Assembly (NCBI GenBank): GCA_947630415.1
Contig: CANRHM010000011.1
Location: 1 to 18,257 of the forward strand
Reading direction: 5' to 3'
Length of the DNA stretch: 18,257 nucleotides
Source: an uncultured Bacilli bacterium
GTDB taxonomy: Bacteria > Bacillota_I > Bacilli_A > RF39 > UBA660
Shown: positions 6,955-14,582 of the stretch, piece by piece
How positions within the stretch are numbered: the first letter of the stretch is position 1
Layout: each line of letters begins with the position of its first letter
Notes under the pieces: generated by a model
What the model saw: only the letters and a program-made list of their open reading frames with translations
Database searches by the model: none
Told to the model about the DNA's origin: nothing
Made by a program: the position numbers and the translations under genes

Positions 6955-7377
6955 TTATGGTTTTGAAGTATACGTTTTATGATAAGCATTCATAATTTTA
7001 TCTTTAGCAAAAATATCTATTTTATCTAATTTTTCTATTGGTATTGGACGAATTTCATAATAATTGCTTTGGGTACATCTTTCTAATTCTTCACCACCTA
7101 ATTTAGGAATACCATTAATGATGGAACACTCAAAAAAATGAGCAATGGAGTTTTCATCTTCCTCTTTTCCAAGATATCCTTCAATTTTAACATCCACCGA
7201 AAATTCTTCTTTTATTTCTCTAATTACAGCTTCTTCCAAGGTTTCATTTTCTAGGACGCCACCACCTGGAATAACATAATATTCCTTGATAGTACCATCC
7301 TCTTTAATCTTTCTTCTAAACATGGTATACACTTTACCATCTTCAATTATAATTCCTCTAGAACTAATTCTTTTCAT
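6955..7377 (-). CDS. Nudix hydrolase
   Basis: The protein has 140 residues, the usual single-domain Nudix length. The Nudix box runs from G39 through E45 to R53-E54-I-K-E57-E58 (pattern Gx5Ex7REUxEE), with Ser replacing the usual Gly after EE. These enzymes cleave nucleoside diphosphates linked to another group, and the box binds the catalytic metal; the substrate (oxidised nucleotide, sugar nucleotide, mRNA cap) is not predictable here. The N-terminus MKRISSRGIIIEDGKVY is the normal first strand. The ATG has an excellent GGGAGGT site 4 nt upstream. It is a single-gene unit: tRNA-Arg(CCT) and its terminator lie upstream. A TGCTATGAT extended -10-like sequence lies near 7400-7409. Confidence 0.9.
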   Translation of the reverse strand: MKRISSRGIIIEDGKVYTMFRRKIKEDGTIKEYYVIPGGGVLENETLEEAVIREIKEEFSVDVKIEGYLGKEEDENSIAHFFECSIINGIPKLGGEELERCTQSNYYEIRPIPIEKLDKIDIFAKDKIMNAYHKTYTSKP

Positions 7378-7464
7378 TTTACCTCCCTATTTTTTATCAT
7401 CATAGCATAAATTTTTAAAGTAAAATTTATACCTATTATATCAAAACTTGTATATTTAATATAT

Positions 7465-7488
7465 GAAAAAAACTGATCTAAATCAGTT
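7465..7488 (-). terminator. Intrinsic terminator after tRNA-Arg(CCT)
   Basis: On the minus strand AACTGAT and ATCAGTT form a perfect 7-bp stem with loop TTAG, followed by TTTTT. It isolates the tRNA from the downstream Nudix gene. Confidence 0.85.
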
Positions 7489-7502
7489 CAAAAAGCATAA
7501 AA

Positions 7503-7579
<77 letters not shown>

Positions 7580-7590
7580 ACTTCTCTTTC

Positions 7591-7619
7591 ATTTTATATA
7601 AGTTCGCCCTTTTCGTCAA
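7591..7619 (-). promoter_or_regulatory. Promoter of tRNA-Arg(CCT)
   Basis: On the minus strand TTGACG (7614-7619, 5 of 6) and TAAAAT (7591-7596, 5 of 6) are 17 nt apart. It directly abuts the T run of the HD-gene terminator. Confidence 0.75.
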
Positions 7620-7645
7620 GAAAAAATGCCTTAACGTAAGGCATT
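7620..7645 (-). terminator. Intrinsic terminator overlapping the end of the second HD gene
   Basis: On the minus strand AATGCCTTA and TAAGGCATT form a perfect 9-bp stem with a 3-nt loop, then TTTTTC. The stem encodes the last residues (NALR) and stop codon of the upstream protein, so the coding end and terminator share the same bases. Confidence 0.85.
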
Positions 7646-8137
7646 CATTGATATAACTAACAAGAAAGACATGGCTGCTGAGAGTTCTTTTCGAAGACTA
7701 AATCCTTTTTCGTAAATCGAAGCCATATCATCTACAAAGTCGACAATCCAACTTTCTAAATATTTAGGAACCATCGGTGCAACCGGGAACATATGGGTTA
7801 AAATCATATCTTGTTCTTTTTCTGAAAGCGTAAAATATTTATTCGCATTCATTAAAGCGTATCTTGGATGATTTACTAACACTTCAGCTCTTTCTTTTTT
7901 ATCAATCGACTCATTATCTTCAAAGAAGAAGTCATGTAAAAGAGCTCCTCTTGCCGTAGCTTCATAATCTAAATGAAGTAATTTTGCTATTCTATAAGAA
8001 TAGTATGAAACCCGTACAGAATGATTATAACGATCCATTCCATGATGCATGATGTCTTTTAACTTTAAAAATTCTGGATGTTCTAATATATCACTAACGA
8101 TACTAAGATATTTTCTATCTTTATATCCATTATTCAT
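7631..8137 (-). CDS. HD-domain phosphohydrolase family protein (paralog of 1664-2209)
   Basis: This 168-residue protein carries H39 (NHSVRVS), H68-D69 (ALLHDF), H90, H115 (LTHMFP) and D136/D137, the metal-binding set of HD phosphohydrolases. It shares LEHPEFLK, the HH pair before the core, and MFPxxxxVPKYLESWIV with the protein at 1664-2209, so the two are paralogs. The C-terminal 25 residues differ and are hydrophobic (AAMSFLLVISMNAL), perhaps a membrane-contacting or dimer helix. AGAGGTG precedes the ATG. It is a single-gene unit with TATAAT at 8161-8166. The substrate is unknown. Confidence 0.85.
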   Translation of the reverse strand: MNNGYKDRKYLSIVSDILEHPEFLKLKDIMHHGMDRYNHSVRVSYYSYRIAKLLHLDYEATARGALLHDFFFEDNESIDKKERAEVLVNHPRYALMNANKYFTLSEKEQDMILTHMFPVAPMVPKYLESWIVDFVDDMASIYEKGFSLRKELSAAMSFLLVISMNALR

Positions 8138-8160
8138 TTTTTCACCTCTAGAACTATTAC

Positions 8161-8166
8161 ATTATA
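8161..8166 (-). promoter_or_regulatory. -10 element for the second HD gene
   Basis: A perfect TATAAT lies on the minus strand 24 nt upstream of the ATG. The expected -35 position has no good match and is partly occupied by the inverted repeat AATAGA/TCTATT (8172-8188), which could be an operator or chance. Confidence 0.4.
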
Positions 8167-8298
8167 TTAAAAATAGAACTTCTCTATTAACGATTTTACC
8201 TATAAATAAAGGTTCTTTATTTTCGTACAGTGTCATTATAACATAATTTTAGTAGCAATGCAACTTTCACTTTTCTTCAAAAATAGACTTTACACCAT

Positions 8299-8321
8299 TC
8301 AAAAAGGAAGGAGCTCCTTCC
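8299..8321 (-). terminator. Intrinsic terminator of comEA-comEC
   Basis: GGAAGGAGCTCCTTCC is a perfect palindrome at 8306-8321, followed on the minus strand by TTTTTG. A second hairpin (ACGCTAA/TTAGCGT, 8335-8353) overlaps the comEC stop codon just before it. No T run follows on the plus strand, so it acts in the minus direction. Confidence 0.8.
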
Positions 8322-8346
8322 CCAATCTATATAAACGCTAATCACG

Positions 8347-10374
8347 TTAGCGTCCCTTAATAGTATATGGGGGATAATATAAAACGGTGTTATGCTTTAA
8401 TAAAATTTGGATACTTCCTACTTTACTGGTCTCATCATAGGGAATTTGGGCTTTTTCTAGATTTTGAATAGTTATAGGACTCGGATGATGGTAAAGATTA
8501 TTTTTTCCAACCGATATGATGGCACGAGTTGGCCTTAAGTAAGAAAGAAAAGATAGGCTACTACTCGTCTTAGATCCATGATGGGCGACTTTTAAATATG
8601 TAACCGATGGAAGCCTATATTTTTTCATGAGTAAATCTTCATTTTCTTTGGTCATATCCCCTGTAAAAAGAAAGGAAAGTTTAGGATACGTCACATAATA
8701 GATACAACTGTTACTGTTTTCATCTACTCCTTCTTGGGTGAGACTATAAAAAGAGAATTTACCCATCTTAAAATTTTCATTTTCATAACAAATAGAAGTA
8801 GAAATATTTTTTTCTCTTGCTAAAGACAAGACTTCCGTTTCTTTCAAATTGACTTCACCTGGATTATAGATAAGGTGTCCTATATTAAAATGCTCCATTA
8901 GTAAAAGCGCATTATCTAAGTGATCACTATCACCATGGGTTAAGATAAGATAGTCCAACGTCGTAGTCCCTTTGGATTCTAAAAAAGAAATGAGGTCTTT
9001 TCCTTTTTTATTTCCTGTATCCATTAACATTCTTTTTCCATTTGAAGAAAGGTAACTTGCATCTCCTTGTCCAACATCTAAAAATACGACTTCTTCCTTC
9101 GTTGGTGTTAAAAAAAGAAGAAAAATGGATAAGATTAAAAGAAGAAAGCCTACTTTTCGTCTTTTATAATAAAGAAATAGAATTAGATGAAATACCCAAA
9201 TGAGCCACACGAATAGAGCAAAAAAGGAAGGTTTTCCTAAGATGATGGTACCATTTAAATAGGTACTACATTTAATGGAAAATTGTTCAAAAAGCGAGAG
9301 AATCAAGTGACAAAGTGAATCAAGTTTCGGGATAAAAAAAGTAAGAATTAAGAGAGGTACTACAAGAGAACAGAAAAAAGGAATAAAGAAAACATTTAAA
9401 ATCGGTGTAAAGAGATTGATTTTATAAAAGAACCAAAGCGAAAGCGGAATTCCAACTAAAAAAGCAAAAAGACTGTTCATAAACCTTTTCTTAAAGAAAG
9501 ATGTATCCTTTTGCTTTGGCATAAGTAAAAGGAAAGCACTACTAAGAAGGGTGGTGTACCAAAAACCCACTTGATCTACATAATATGGATTTATCCACAA
9601 CAAAAGCCCTATCGTCAAAAGAATTTTATCTCTTACTTTATACTTTTTAGGAAGAAAACAATTTAAAATATAAAAGATTATAGCCCTTAAATAGGAAACA
9701 TTTTTTCCAAGTAAAAGAAAAGTGAGAACTAGGATACTTACCTTTGCTTTAGGATACTTCTTTAATTTTGAAGTAATTAAAGATAAATGCATACCTGAAA
9801 TAGCTAAGAGATGATTGATGCCATTAACTTGGTAACTTTCTTTCACTTCATCTTCTAAATCTTTAGTATCTCCTAAAAATAACGCTTTAAGATAAGGACT
9901 ACTTTGCTTACTTCTATTCATTTGCTTCAAAAAAAGTTGCTTTAAAGAAAAAACATCTTTTACCTTTTCTATTTTTTGAATCGTCAAATAATAAAAAGCA
10001 TTTTGTGATCTATAAAATTTGCTCCAAGAATAAAGATTCGGAATGGTGTTATCGGGAATTTGTTCTAAAGTACCCTCTACTCTTACCATGGAACCGATGG
10101 TAATGGTACCATCTAGCGCCTTATTATAATAGAAAGCAATCAATTTTTCTTTGGCTTCGATTTCAATTTTATAGTAGTCCTCATTTTGCTTAATTGAAGT
10201 AACCATTCCATAAAATAATGTATCTTGATTTTGATATTTACTTTGAATAGGAAAAAGATAATAACGAAAGCAAAACATGATGATGGTAAGAGTTATAAAA
10301 ACAAGAAGAAATTTAGGACACGATAATTTGATCTTTGAGACCTTCAAAGAGACTTTCTCCAATTCCTTTGACAT
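8347..10374 (-). CDS. comEC: ComEC/Rec2 DNA-uptake channel
   Basis: The protein has 675 residues, a little shorter than Bacillus ComEC. An N-terminal membrane helix (about 20-40) and a small beta-rich domain (DUF4131 type) come first. The competence domain follows with NGINHLLAISGMHLSL (about 183-198) and many membrane helices to about residue 425. The C-terminal metallo-beta-lactamase-like domain has VVFLDVGQGDASYL, the metal motif LTHGDSDHLD and VAHHGSKTSSS. The channel carries single-stranded DNA across the membrane; the lactamase-like part may degrade the other strand. The start is uncertain: the ATG at 10374 overlaps comEA by 62 nt and has only a weak ribosome site. TTG codons 5 and 10 residues later are alternatives. 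Confidence 0.93.
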   Translation of the reverse strand: MSKELEKVSLKVSKIKLSCPKFLLVFITLTIIMFCFRYYLFPIQSKYQNQDTLFYGMVTSIKQNEDYYKIEIEAKEKLIAFYYNKALDGTITIGSMVRVEGTLEQIPDNTIPNLYSWSKFYRSQNAFYYLTIQKIEKVKDVFSLKQLFLKQMNRSKQSSPYLKALFLGDTKDLEDEVKESYQVNGINHLLAISGMHLSLITSKLKKYPKAKVSILVLTFLLLGKNVSYLRAIIFYILNCFLPKKYKVRDKILLTIGLLLWINPYYVDQVGFWYTTLLSSAFLLLMPKQKDTSFFKKRFMNSLFAFLVGIPLSLWFFYKINLFTPILNVFFIPFFCSLVVPLLILTFFIPKLDSLCHLILSLFEQFSIKCSTYLNGTIILGKPSFFALFVWLIWVFHLILFLYYKRRKVGFLLLILSIFLLFLTPTKEEVVFLDVGQGDASYLSSNGKRMLMDTGNKKGKDLISFLESKGTTTLDYLILTHGDSDHLDNALLLMEHFNIGHLIYNPGEVNLKETEVLSLAREKNISTSICYENENFKMGKFSFYSLTQEGVDENSNSCIYYVTYPKLSFLFTGDMTKENEDLLMKKYRLPSVTYLKVAHHGSKTSSSLSFLSYLRPTRAIISVGKNNLYHHPSPITIQNLEKAQIPYDETSKVGSIQILLKHNTVLYYPPYTIKGR

Positions 10375-11065
10375 TCTTTAAATCTTCAATCTGCTTAAAA
10401 GGAGTTTCTTTACGATACGTTAAAATCAGTTCGGCTTTGGCTTCACCAATCCCAGGAAGTGACATCAACTCTTCTTTTGTTGCTGTATTGATATTTATTT
10501 TTTTCGTCTCTTTTTCGTTTGAATCCGTTTTCTCTTCTTCTTGGGATAAAAAGTCATCTTCTTGTAAACAAGCATCGTTTTGGGAAGAAGATAATTGATT
10601 ACAGGCTTCGGTAATAAGGTTTTCTTTCTCTTTTTTATCAAAATACGATTTCACTTCCTTTTGATTGTAGACGATAATGACCATTTCGTCTTCTACTTTA
10701 CGACTGAGATTTATGAGTGCAGTGTTGGCGTTTTCAGTAAAACCTCCTGCTTTAGAAATAACATCCATGATACGCATATCTGGATTTACTTCATAAGTAC
10801 CAGGAAGCAGCACCTCTCCTTTTAAATCCACCATCCAAGGTTTGTCCTCTTTTGCTGTATTCTCTACCACTTGATTTTCTACTTTCGTATCTTCTTTTTC
10901 ATCGTTTAGCACTAAAGGTGGGGATTCCTCTTCAAAGTTCATCTCCTTTAACTCAAAATAGTAATAAACAGCCATACTGGCAATCGAAAAAAGGATTCCT
11001 CCCACCAAAATAATTTTTAGAGGTTTCTCACTCCTTTCCTTAAATGTTGTTAAATGTTGTTTCAT
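10313..11065 (-). CDS. comEA: ComEA DNA receptor (SLBB plus helix-hairpin-helix)
   Basis: The protein has 250 residues from the chosen ATG, which follows GAAGGAG; an upstream in-frame start at 11128 would have no ribosome site and lies across the terminator hairpin. One membrane helix (about 17-37) anchors an acidic linker, then an SLBB domain (about 76-135: WMVDLKGEVLLPGTYEVNPDMRIMDVISKAGG), an acidic stretch with two Cys, and a C-terminal tandem HhH domain (about 190-250: ININTATKEELMSLPGIGEAKAELI). This is ComEA architecture: it binds double-stranded DNA outside the membrane and passes it to ComEC, the next gene. comEB is absent between them. Confidence 0.93.
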   Translation of the reverse strand: MKQHLTTFKERSEKPLKIILVGGILFSIASMAVYYYFELKEMNFEEESPPLVLNDEKEDTKVENQVVENTAKEDKPWMVDLKGEVLLPGTYEVNPDMRIMDVISKAGGFTENANTALINLSRKVEDEMVIIVYNQKEVKSYFDKKEKENLITEACNQLSSSQNDACLQEDDFLSQEEEKTDSNEKETKKININTATKEELMSLPGIGEAKAELILTYRKETPFKQIEDLKNVKGIGESLFEGLKDQIIVS

Positions 11066-11098
11066 AAATTCATCTCCTTCAATAATATAATTCCAACA

Positions 11099-11124
11099 AA
11101 AAAAGTGAATTTCTTCACTTTTTT
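11099..11124 (-). terminator. Intrinsic terminator between ftsW and comEA
   Basis: AAAAAAGTGAA pairs with TTCACTTTTTT (11 bp, loop TTTC on the plus strand). On the minus strand it terminates ftsW, 10 nt after the ftsW stop, and lies only 34 nt before the comEA ATG. The T run is present on both strands. Confidence 0.85.
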
Positions 11125-11134
11125 GCAATTTTTT

Positions 11135-12289
11135 TTATTTTTTTGAAGTTTTTCTATTTTCACGCATTCTAGTTTCATAGGCGACACGTTCCACAACGGT
11201 AAGAGAAAAGACTAATACCATGGTAAAACTTCCACCATAACTCATGAATGGAAGTGGGACTCCCGTAAGGGGCATCAATCCAAAGAGTCCTCCCAGATTA
11301 ACTAGAATATGAATAAAAATATAGACGGCTACTCCATAACACATGAGAGCTCCTTGGTTGGTGTAACTTTCCCTTCCTATTTTAACAATTCTTCCTAGAA
11401 GCAAGAAGTATAAAATAAGAATACCAAAGGCCGTTACATAGCCTAACTCTTCCATAACCACAGCAAAAATAGAGTCAGTGTGGGCTTCTGGTAAATACAA
11501 ATATTTTTGGGTACTGTTTCCTAAGCCTACTCCAAAAAGGCCGCCATTGTTAATCGCAATGTAACCATTACAAATCTGGTATCCTGTTCCTTGGGAAGAA
11601 GTATATCTACTACACGGATTTAAAAAATTAAAACGTTCAAGCTGTCGTGCCTGTAAAAAGCCTTTCCCAGATCCTACCATGACCATGAAAAAAACCAAAA
11701 CAGCACCTAAGCCTAAGAGCATAATTCTACCCTTAATTTCCTTGGAAGTAGGACTTGCTAAGAAAAGGAATAAAACAATTCCCATAAAAATGAGCATGGT
11801 TCCTAAATCCGGTTGTAAAAAGATGAGAACTGCAATCACGGCAGCCACCATAAGTGGAAATAAACTCACGGTATATTTATCTAATTTATTTTTATTACGT
11901 TCATAGTAAGAAGCCATCCACATAATGATAATCAATTTGGCAAACTCCGAAGGCTGGATACTGACAAATCCAAAATCGAACCAACTAATAGCCCTATTAC
12001 GAATCGATCCATAAATAAATAAAACCACCAATAAAACGGTAACTACCACCAATCCAACATAAGACAAAAAACTATACGATTTCGTTGTAAAGCGAATTAA
12101 AAAACAGGAAAGAATCAAACTTCCGATTAAGAAAATCGCTTCTTTCATAAAGTAATTGTAAGGACTTGCACTATTTTTCATAAAGGCAATGACGTTTGAT
12201 GACGAAAAGATCATGACAAGACCAATAGCAAAAAGAATAAGCGCAATTACTAGTAATGGCTTATCGATGTTTTTAAATATTTTACGCAT
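11135..12289 (-). CDS. ftsW: FtsW-type SEDS peptidoglycan polymerase
   Basis: This 384-residue SEDS protein has about ten membrane helices. Family motifs are clear: MIFSSSNVIA near the first helix, FVSIQPSEFAKL, LQPDLGTMLIF, then NGGLFGVGLGNSTQKYLYLPEAHTDSIFAVVMEELGY and GVPLPFMSYGGS. The LPEAHTDSIFAV form is that of FtsW/SpoVE rather than RodA. It polymerises glycan from lipid II with a cognate class B PBP, which is not in this window. The large outside loop has two Cys about 17 residues apart (NPCSRY ... QICNGY), perhaps a disulfide. I start at the ATG at 12289; a GTG at 12298 is an alternative. An extended -10 TGGTATGAT lies upstream. SpoVE is possible given the spore genes nearby. Confidence 0.88.
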   Translation of the reverse strand: MRKIFKNIDKPLLVIALILFAIGLVMIFSSSNVIAFMKNSASPYNYFMKEAIFLIGSLILSCFLIRFTTKSYSFLSYVGLVVVTVLLVVLFIYGSIRNRAISWFDFGFVSIQPSEFAKLIIIMWMASYYERNKNKLDKYTVSLFPLMVAAVIAVLIFLQPDLGTMLIFMGIVLFLFLASPTSKEIKGRIMLLGLGAVLVFFMVMVGSGKGFLQARQLERFNFLNPCSRYTSSQGTGYQICNGYIAINNGGLFGVGLGNSTQKYLYLPEAHTDSIFAVVMEELGYVTAFGILILYFLLLGRIVKIGRESYTNQGALMCYGVAVYIFIHILVNLGGLFGLMPLTGVPLPFMSYGGSFTMVLVFSLTVVERVAYETRMRENRKTSKK

Positions 12290-12313
12290 CCTTATCACTT
12301 ACCTTCTATTATC

Positions 12314-12322
12314 ATCATACCA
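12314..12322 (-). promoter_or_regulatory. Extended -10 promoter for ftsW
   Basis: TGGTATGAT on the minus strand combines the TGn extension with a -10 matching 5 of 6. The -35 position (TTAATT, 17 nt upstream) is weak, as is common with extended -10 promoters. It lies 25 nt before the chosen ATG. Confidence 0.5.
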
Positions 12323-12422
12323 TAAAATATCTAATTAATTAAGAAGATTTTAGTCATTTGTAATAGCAAAAGTAAAGTATGTGGAATAATTTATATTAGA
12401 ACATCATAAAGGAGGTATGAAT

Positions 12423-12578
12423 ATGTATTACTATGGTGGTGGCTCATCGTGTGGATGCGGTAACTACATGCCTTATGCCAACTATAACTGTGGAGGAAAT
12501 AACACTTCTTATTATGCCATCGTTTTAGTTTTATTTATTTTGTTAGTTATCGTTATCGGTTCTCGTTGCTCTAGATAA
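12423..12578 (+). CDS. YjcZ-like tiny spore-associated membrane protein
   Basis: This 51-codon gene has a near-perfect ribosome site (AAAGGAGGT at 12408-12416, 6 nt before the ATG) and a strong terminator right behind. The protein has a Gly/Tyr/Cys/Asn-rich head (MYYYGGGSSCGCGNYMPYA, Cys at 10, 12 and 23) and one C-terminal membrane helix (about 30-46), ending GSRCSR. This is the layout of the YjcZ/SscA group of very small Bacillus sporulation proteins, whose tail is a short run of Ile/Val/Leu. It would sit in a membrane and may take part in coat assembly. It is divergent from ftsW. Composition rather than alignable length supports the assignment. Confidence 0.8.
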   Translation: MYYYGGGSSCGCGNYMPYANYNCGGNNTSYYAIVLVLFILLVIVIGSRCSR

Positions 12579-12583
12579 AGCCT

Positions 12584-12610
12584 AAGGAAGAAAACTCTTC
12601 CTTTTTTTCT
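12584..12610 (+). terminator. Intrinsic terminator of the YjcZ-like gene
   Basis: AAGGAAGA and TCTTCCTT form a perfect 8-bp stem with loop AAAC, followed by a T-rich run. It begins 6 nt after the stop codon. Confidence 0.9.
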
Positions 12611-12617
12611 TTTTTTT

Positions 12618-12626
12618 TGGTAAAAT
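12618..12626 (+). promoter_or_regulatory. Extended -10 promoter for peptide deformylase
   Basis: TGGTAAAAT (TGn plus TAAAAT) lies 20 nt before the deformylase ATG, with its -35 region buried in the T run of the preceding terminator. The deformylase thus likely has its own promoter although the YjcZ-like gene is only about 70 nt upstream. Confidence 0.45.
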
Positions 12627-12646
12627 AGGGTCGTGGTGAAAAGTAT

Positions 12647-13192
12647 ATGCTAAAAATGAAGGATATATTAGATGAAAAAGATAAACGACTTCGCCTAACG
12701 AGTAAAGAAGTAACGTTTCCTATGGATAAAGAAGACTTAAAAAAAATCGACCTCATGGTCGAATACTTAACCAATAGTCAAATCGAAGAAAAAGCGGAAA
12801 AATATCATTTACGACCCGGCATGGGGATGGCTGCTATTCAATTAGGTATTCCTAAACGTTACATCACGATTGTCGAAGAAGTAGAAGATGGATTTGATAC
12901 TTATGTGGTTGTTAATCCTAAAATCATTAGCAATTCCGAAGAACAAATCTATGTGGAACAAGGAGAAGGTTGCCTAAGTGTAAACCGCGATGTTGTAGGA
13001 TGTGTCCCAAGATACGCTAGAGTTACCGTCGAAGGATATGATACGGAAGGAAATAAAATTAGAGTAAGGGCAAGAGAAGAATTAGCCATTGCTTTTCAAC
13101 ATGAAATCGATCACTTAAATGGAATTCTTTTTACCGATTATATCGACCCTAAAAATCCAATGAAAAATAGTGATAAATGTAGACCTATATAA
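12647..13192 (+). CDS. def: Peptide deformylase
   Basis: This 181-residue enzyme removes the formyl group from the N-terminal methionine of new proteins. All three metal-site motifs are intact: motif 1 GMGMAAIQLG (58-67), motif 2 EGCLS (107-111, Cys109 metal ligand) and motif 3 QHEIDH (151-156, His152, Glu153 and His156). The long loop between strands near 75-88 and the EGCLSVN sequence fit the Gram-positive type 2 form. GGTGAAAAG precedes the ATG. It is a single gene facing the convergent histidine kinase gene, with a terminator between the two stops. No methionyl-tRNA formyltransferase gene is adjacent. Confidence 0.96.
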   Translation: MLKMKDILDEKDKRLRLTSKEVTFPMDKEDLKKIDLMVEYLTNSQIEEKAEKYHLRPGMGMAAIQLGIPKRYITIVEEVEDGFDTYVVVNPKIISNSEEQIYVEQGEGCLSVNRDVVGCVPRYARVTVEGYDTEGNKIRVRAREELAIAFQHEIDHLNGILFTDYIDPKNPMKNSDKCRPI

Positions 13193-13215
13193 GCATCCAT
13201 CAAGGATGTTTTTTT
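13192..13215 (+). terminator. Intrinsic terminator of peptide deformylase
   Basis: CATCC and GGATG (13194-13208) form a stem extended by G-U and A-T pairs, with a 5-nt loop and a run of seven T. It slightly overlaps the stop codon of the convergent kinase gene. On the minus strand there is no T run. Confidence 0.8.
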
Positions 13216-14479
13216 AATAGGCATTTAATTCTTCTAACACAGGAAGCATAATGGTAACTGTAGTCCCCTCTCCTTCCTTGGAACTGTAAGAAAGAGTTCC
13301 TTCATGGAGTTGAATAATTTCTTTGGATAAAGCAACACCTAGACCCGTACCATTTGCTTTCGTTGTAAAAAAGAGCTCTGATAATTTTTTCAGATTTTCT
13401 TCCGATATCCCTACTCCATTGTCGCTTATCTTGATTTTGACTTGTTCATTCTCTCGTTCTACATCTAGTTTAATTTCTAATTGCTTCGTCTCATCTTTTG
13501 CTTCCATGGCATTTTTAAAAACATTGATAAAAACTTGTTTAAGTCGGTTGTAATCCCCTTCGATATAGAGTTCTTCATTGGGAATATGAAACGAACAAAG
13601 GACGCCTTTTTCTAAAAACAAAGACTCCACTTCATCTTTGGTATCTTCTAGTAAAAAGTATAAATCCATGATGTCTTTATTGACTTTGATATTTTGAGCA
13701 TAAGTAGAATAATCTTCCATTAAAGTAAGGGTTCTTTCAACTTCACTTTTGATAATCGGGATATAGGCCTTTACTTTTTTACTATCGTCTAGATCAATCA
13801 TATCCAAGTAGCCTTTACATACCGCGATTGGGTTTTTAATTTCATGCGTTATTTTGAAAAGCGCTGTTCGTAAAAATTTTTCTTTTTCCAAATCTTTGAG
13901 TGATTGATTGATACTGATAATTTCTTCTCCTTTGTGCAAAATCACTAAAACAATGTACGTCACAAAATAGAAAAGCACCATGTTTAACAAAATAAACCAA
14001 AAATTAGAAGAAAATGTAGGACTTATAGGGCGTATATAAAAGGTTTCAAGGGAGAAAAAGAACGATTTAAAAAGAATAAAACTATAGACCATAAACTCTT
14101 CTGAAAGATTTTTTTTATTAAATAAGAAATAAAGCAAATTATAGATCAGGTATTGAGAAAAGGCAAAGGCAAAAGGAATTTTTAATTCGAAAAAATCGTT
14201 TAGAAAAAGGAAGATGGAAAGGCCTACAGCCGTTTTATGTTGTTTATGTACATAACTGATCAATAAAGGAATACAGTAAAGTACCGTAAGATGTTTGTTT
14301 TCTACTTCAATCAAGCCAAAACGCATGATGAGATAAAGAGAAGTCATCACGGCCATACTAAAGAAAAGCTCATCTTCTTTTTGTTTTAGATTTCGTTGAT
14401 ACGCTAAATAAATAACATACAAAATCATTGGAAAAAGTAAGAGGACAATATTAATAACCATTCCTTCTACATAATTCAT
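13214..14479 (-). CDS. KinB-like six-TM sensor histidine kinase
   Basis: This 421-residue protein has about six N-terminal membrane helices (to about 182) without a PAS or large outside domain, then a kinase core: FKITHEIKNPIAV with phospho-acceptor H212, N box NVFKNAMEA (N323), DNGVG (353-357), FFTTKANGTGLGVAL and a final GTTVTIMLP strand. A six-TM, PAS-less kinase of this length matches Bacillus KinB, which feeds the Spo0F-Spo0B-Spo0A phosphorelay. No response regulator is adjacent, as expected for an orphan phosphorelay kinase. The ATG at 14479 follows GAGGGA. The upstream region has TATAAT (14502-14507) and two tandem Spo0A-box-like sites. That it controls sporulation is inference from architecture and context. 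Confidence 0.85.
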   Translation of the reverse strand: MNYVEGMVINIVLLLFPMILYVIYLAYQRNLKQKEDELFFSMAVMTSLYLIMRFGLIEVENKHLTVLYCIPLLISYVHKQHKTAVGLSIFLFLNDFFELKIPFAFAFSQYLIYNLLYFLFNKKNLSEEFMVYSFILFKSFFFSLETFYIRPISPTFSSNFWFILLNMVLFYFVTYIVLVILHKGEEIISINQSLKDLEKEKFLRTALFKITHEIKNPIAVCKGYLDMIDLDDSKKVKAYIPIIKSEVERTLTLMEDYSTYAQNIKVNKDIMDLYFLLEDTKDEVESLFLEKGVLCSFHIPNEELYIEGDYNRLKQVFINVFKNAMEAKDETKQLEIKLDVERENEQVKIKISDNGVGISEENLKKLSELFFTTKANGTGLGVALSKEIIQLHEGTLSYSSKEGEGTTVTIMLPVLEELNAY

Positions 14480-14501
14480 TCCGATTCCCTCTTTCAAATT
14501 C

Positions 14502-14535
14502 ATTATATGTCTTTGCCTTGTCGTATTTTGTCGAA
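14502..14535 (-). promoter_or_regulatory. Kinase promoter with tandem Spo0A-box-like sites
   Basis: A TATAAT lies at 14502-14507 on the minus strand. Just upstream, written on the plus strand, are CTTGTCGTA (14517-14525, 7 of 9) and TTTGTCGAA (14527-14535, 9 of 9) against the Spo0A consensus TTTGTCRAA. They are direct repeats 10 bp apart, one helical turn. On the minus strand the second box contains TCGACA, a -35-like hexamer 21 nt from the -10, a long spacing like that of Spo0A-activated spoIIG. Activation and repression are both possible. Confidence 0.6.
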
Positions 14536-14582
14536 TTATGGAAAATAATAGGGATTTTTGCAAAAAAAGGAAAAGTTGACGT

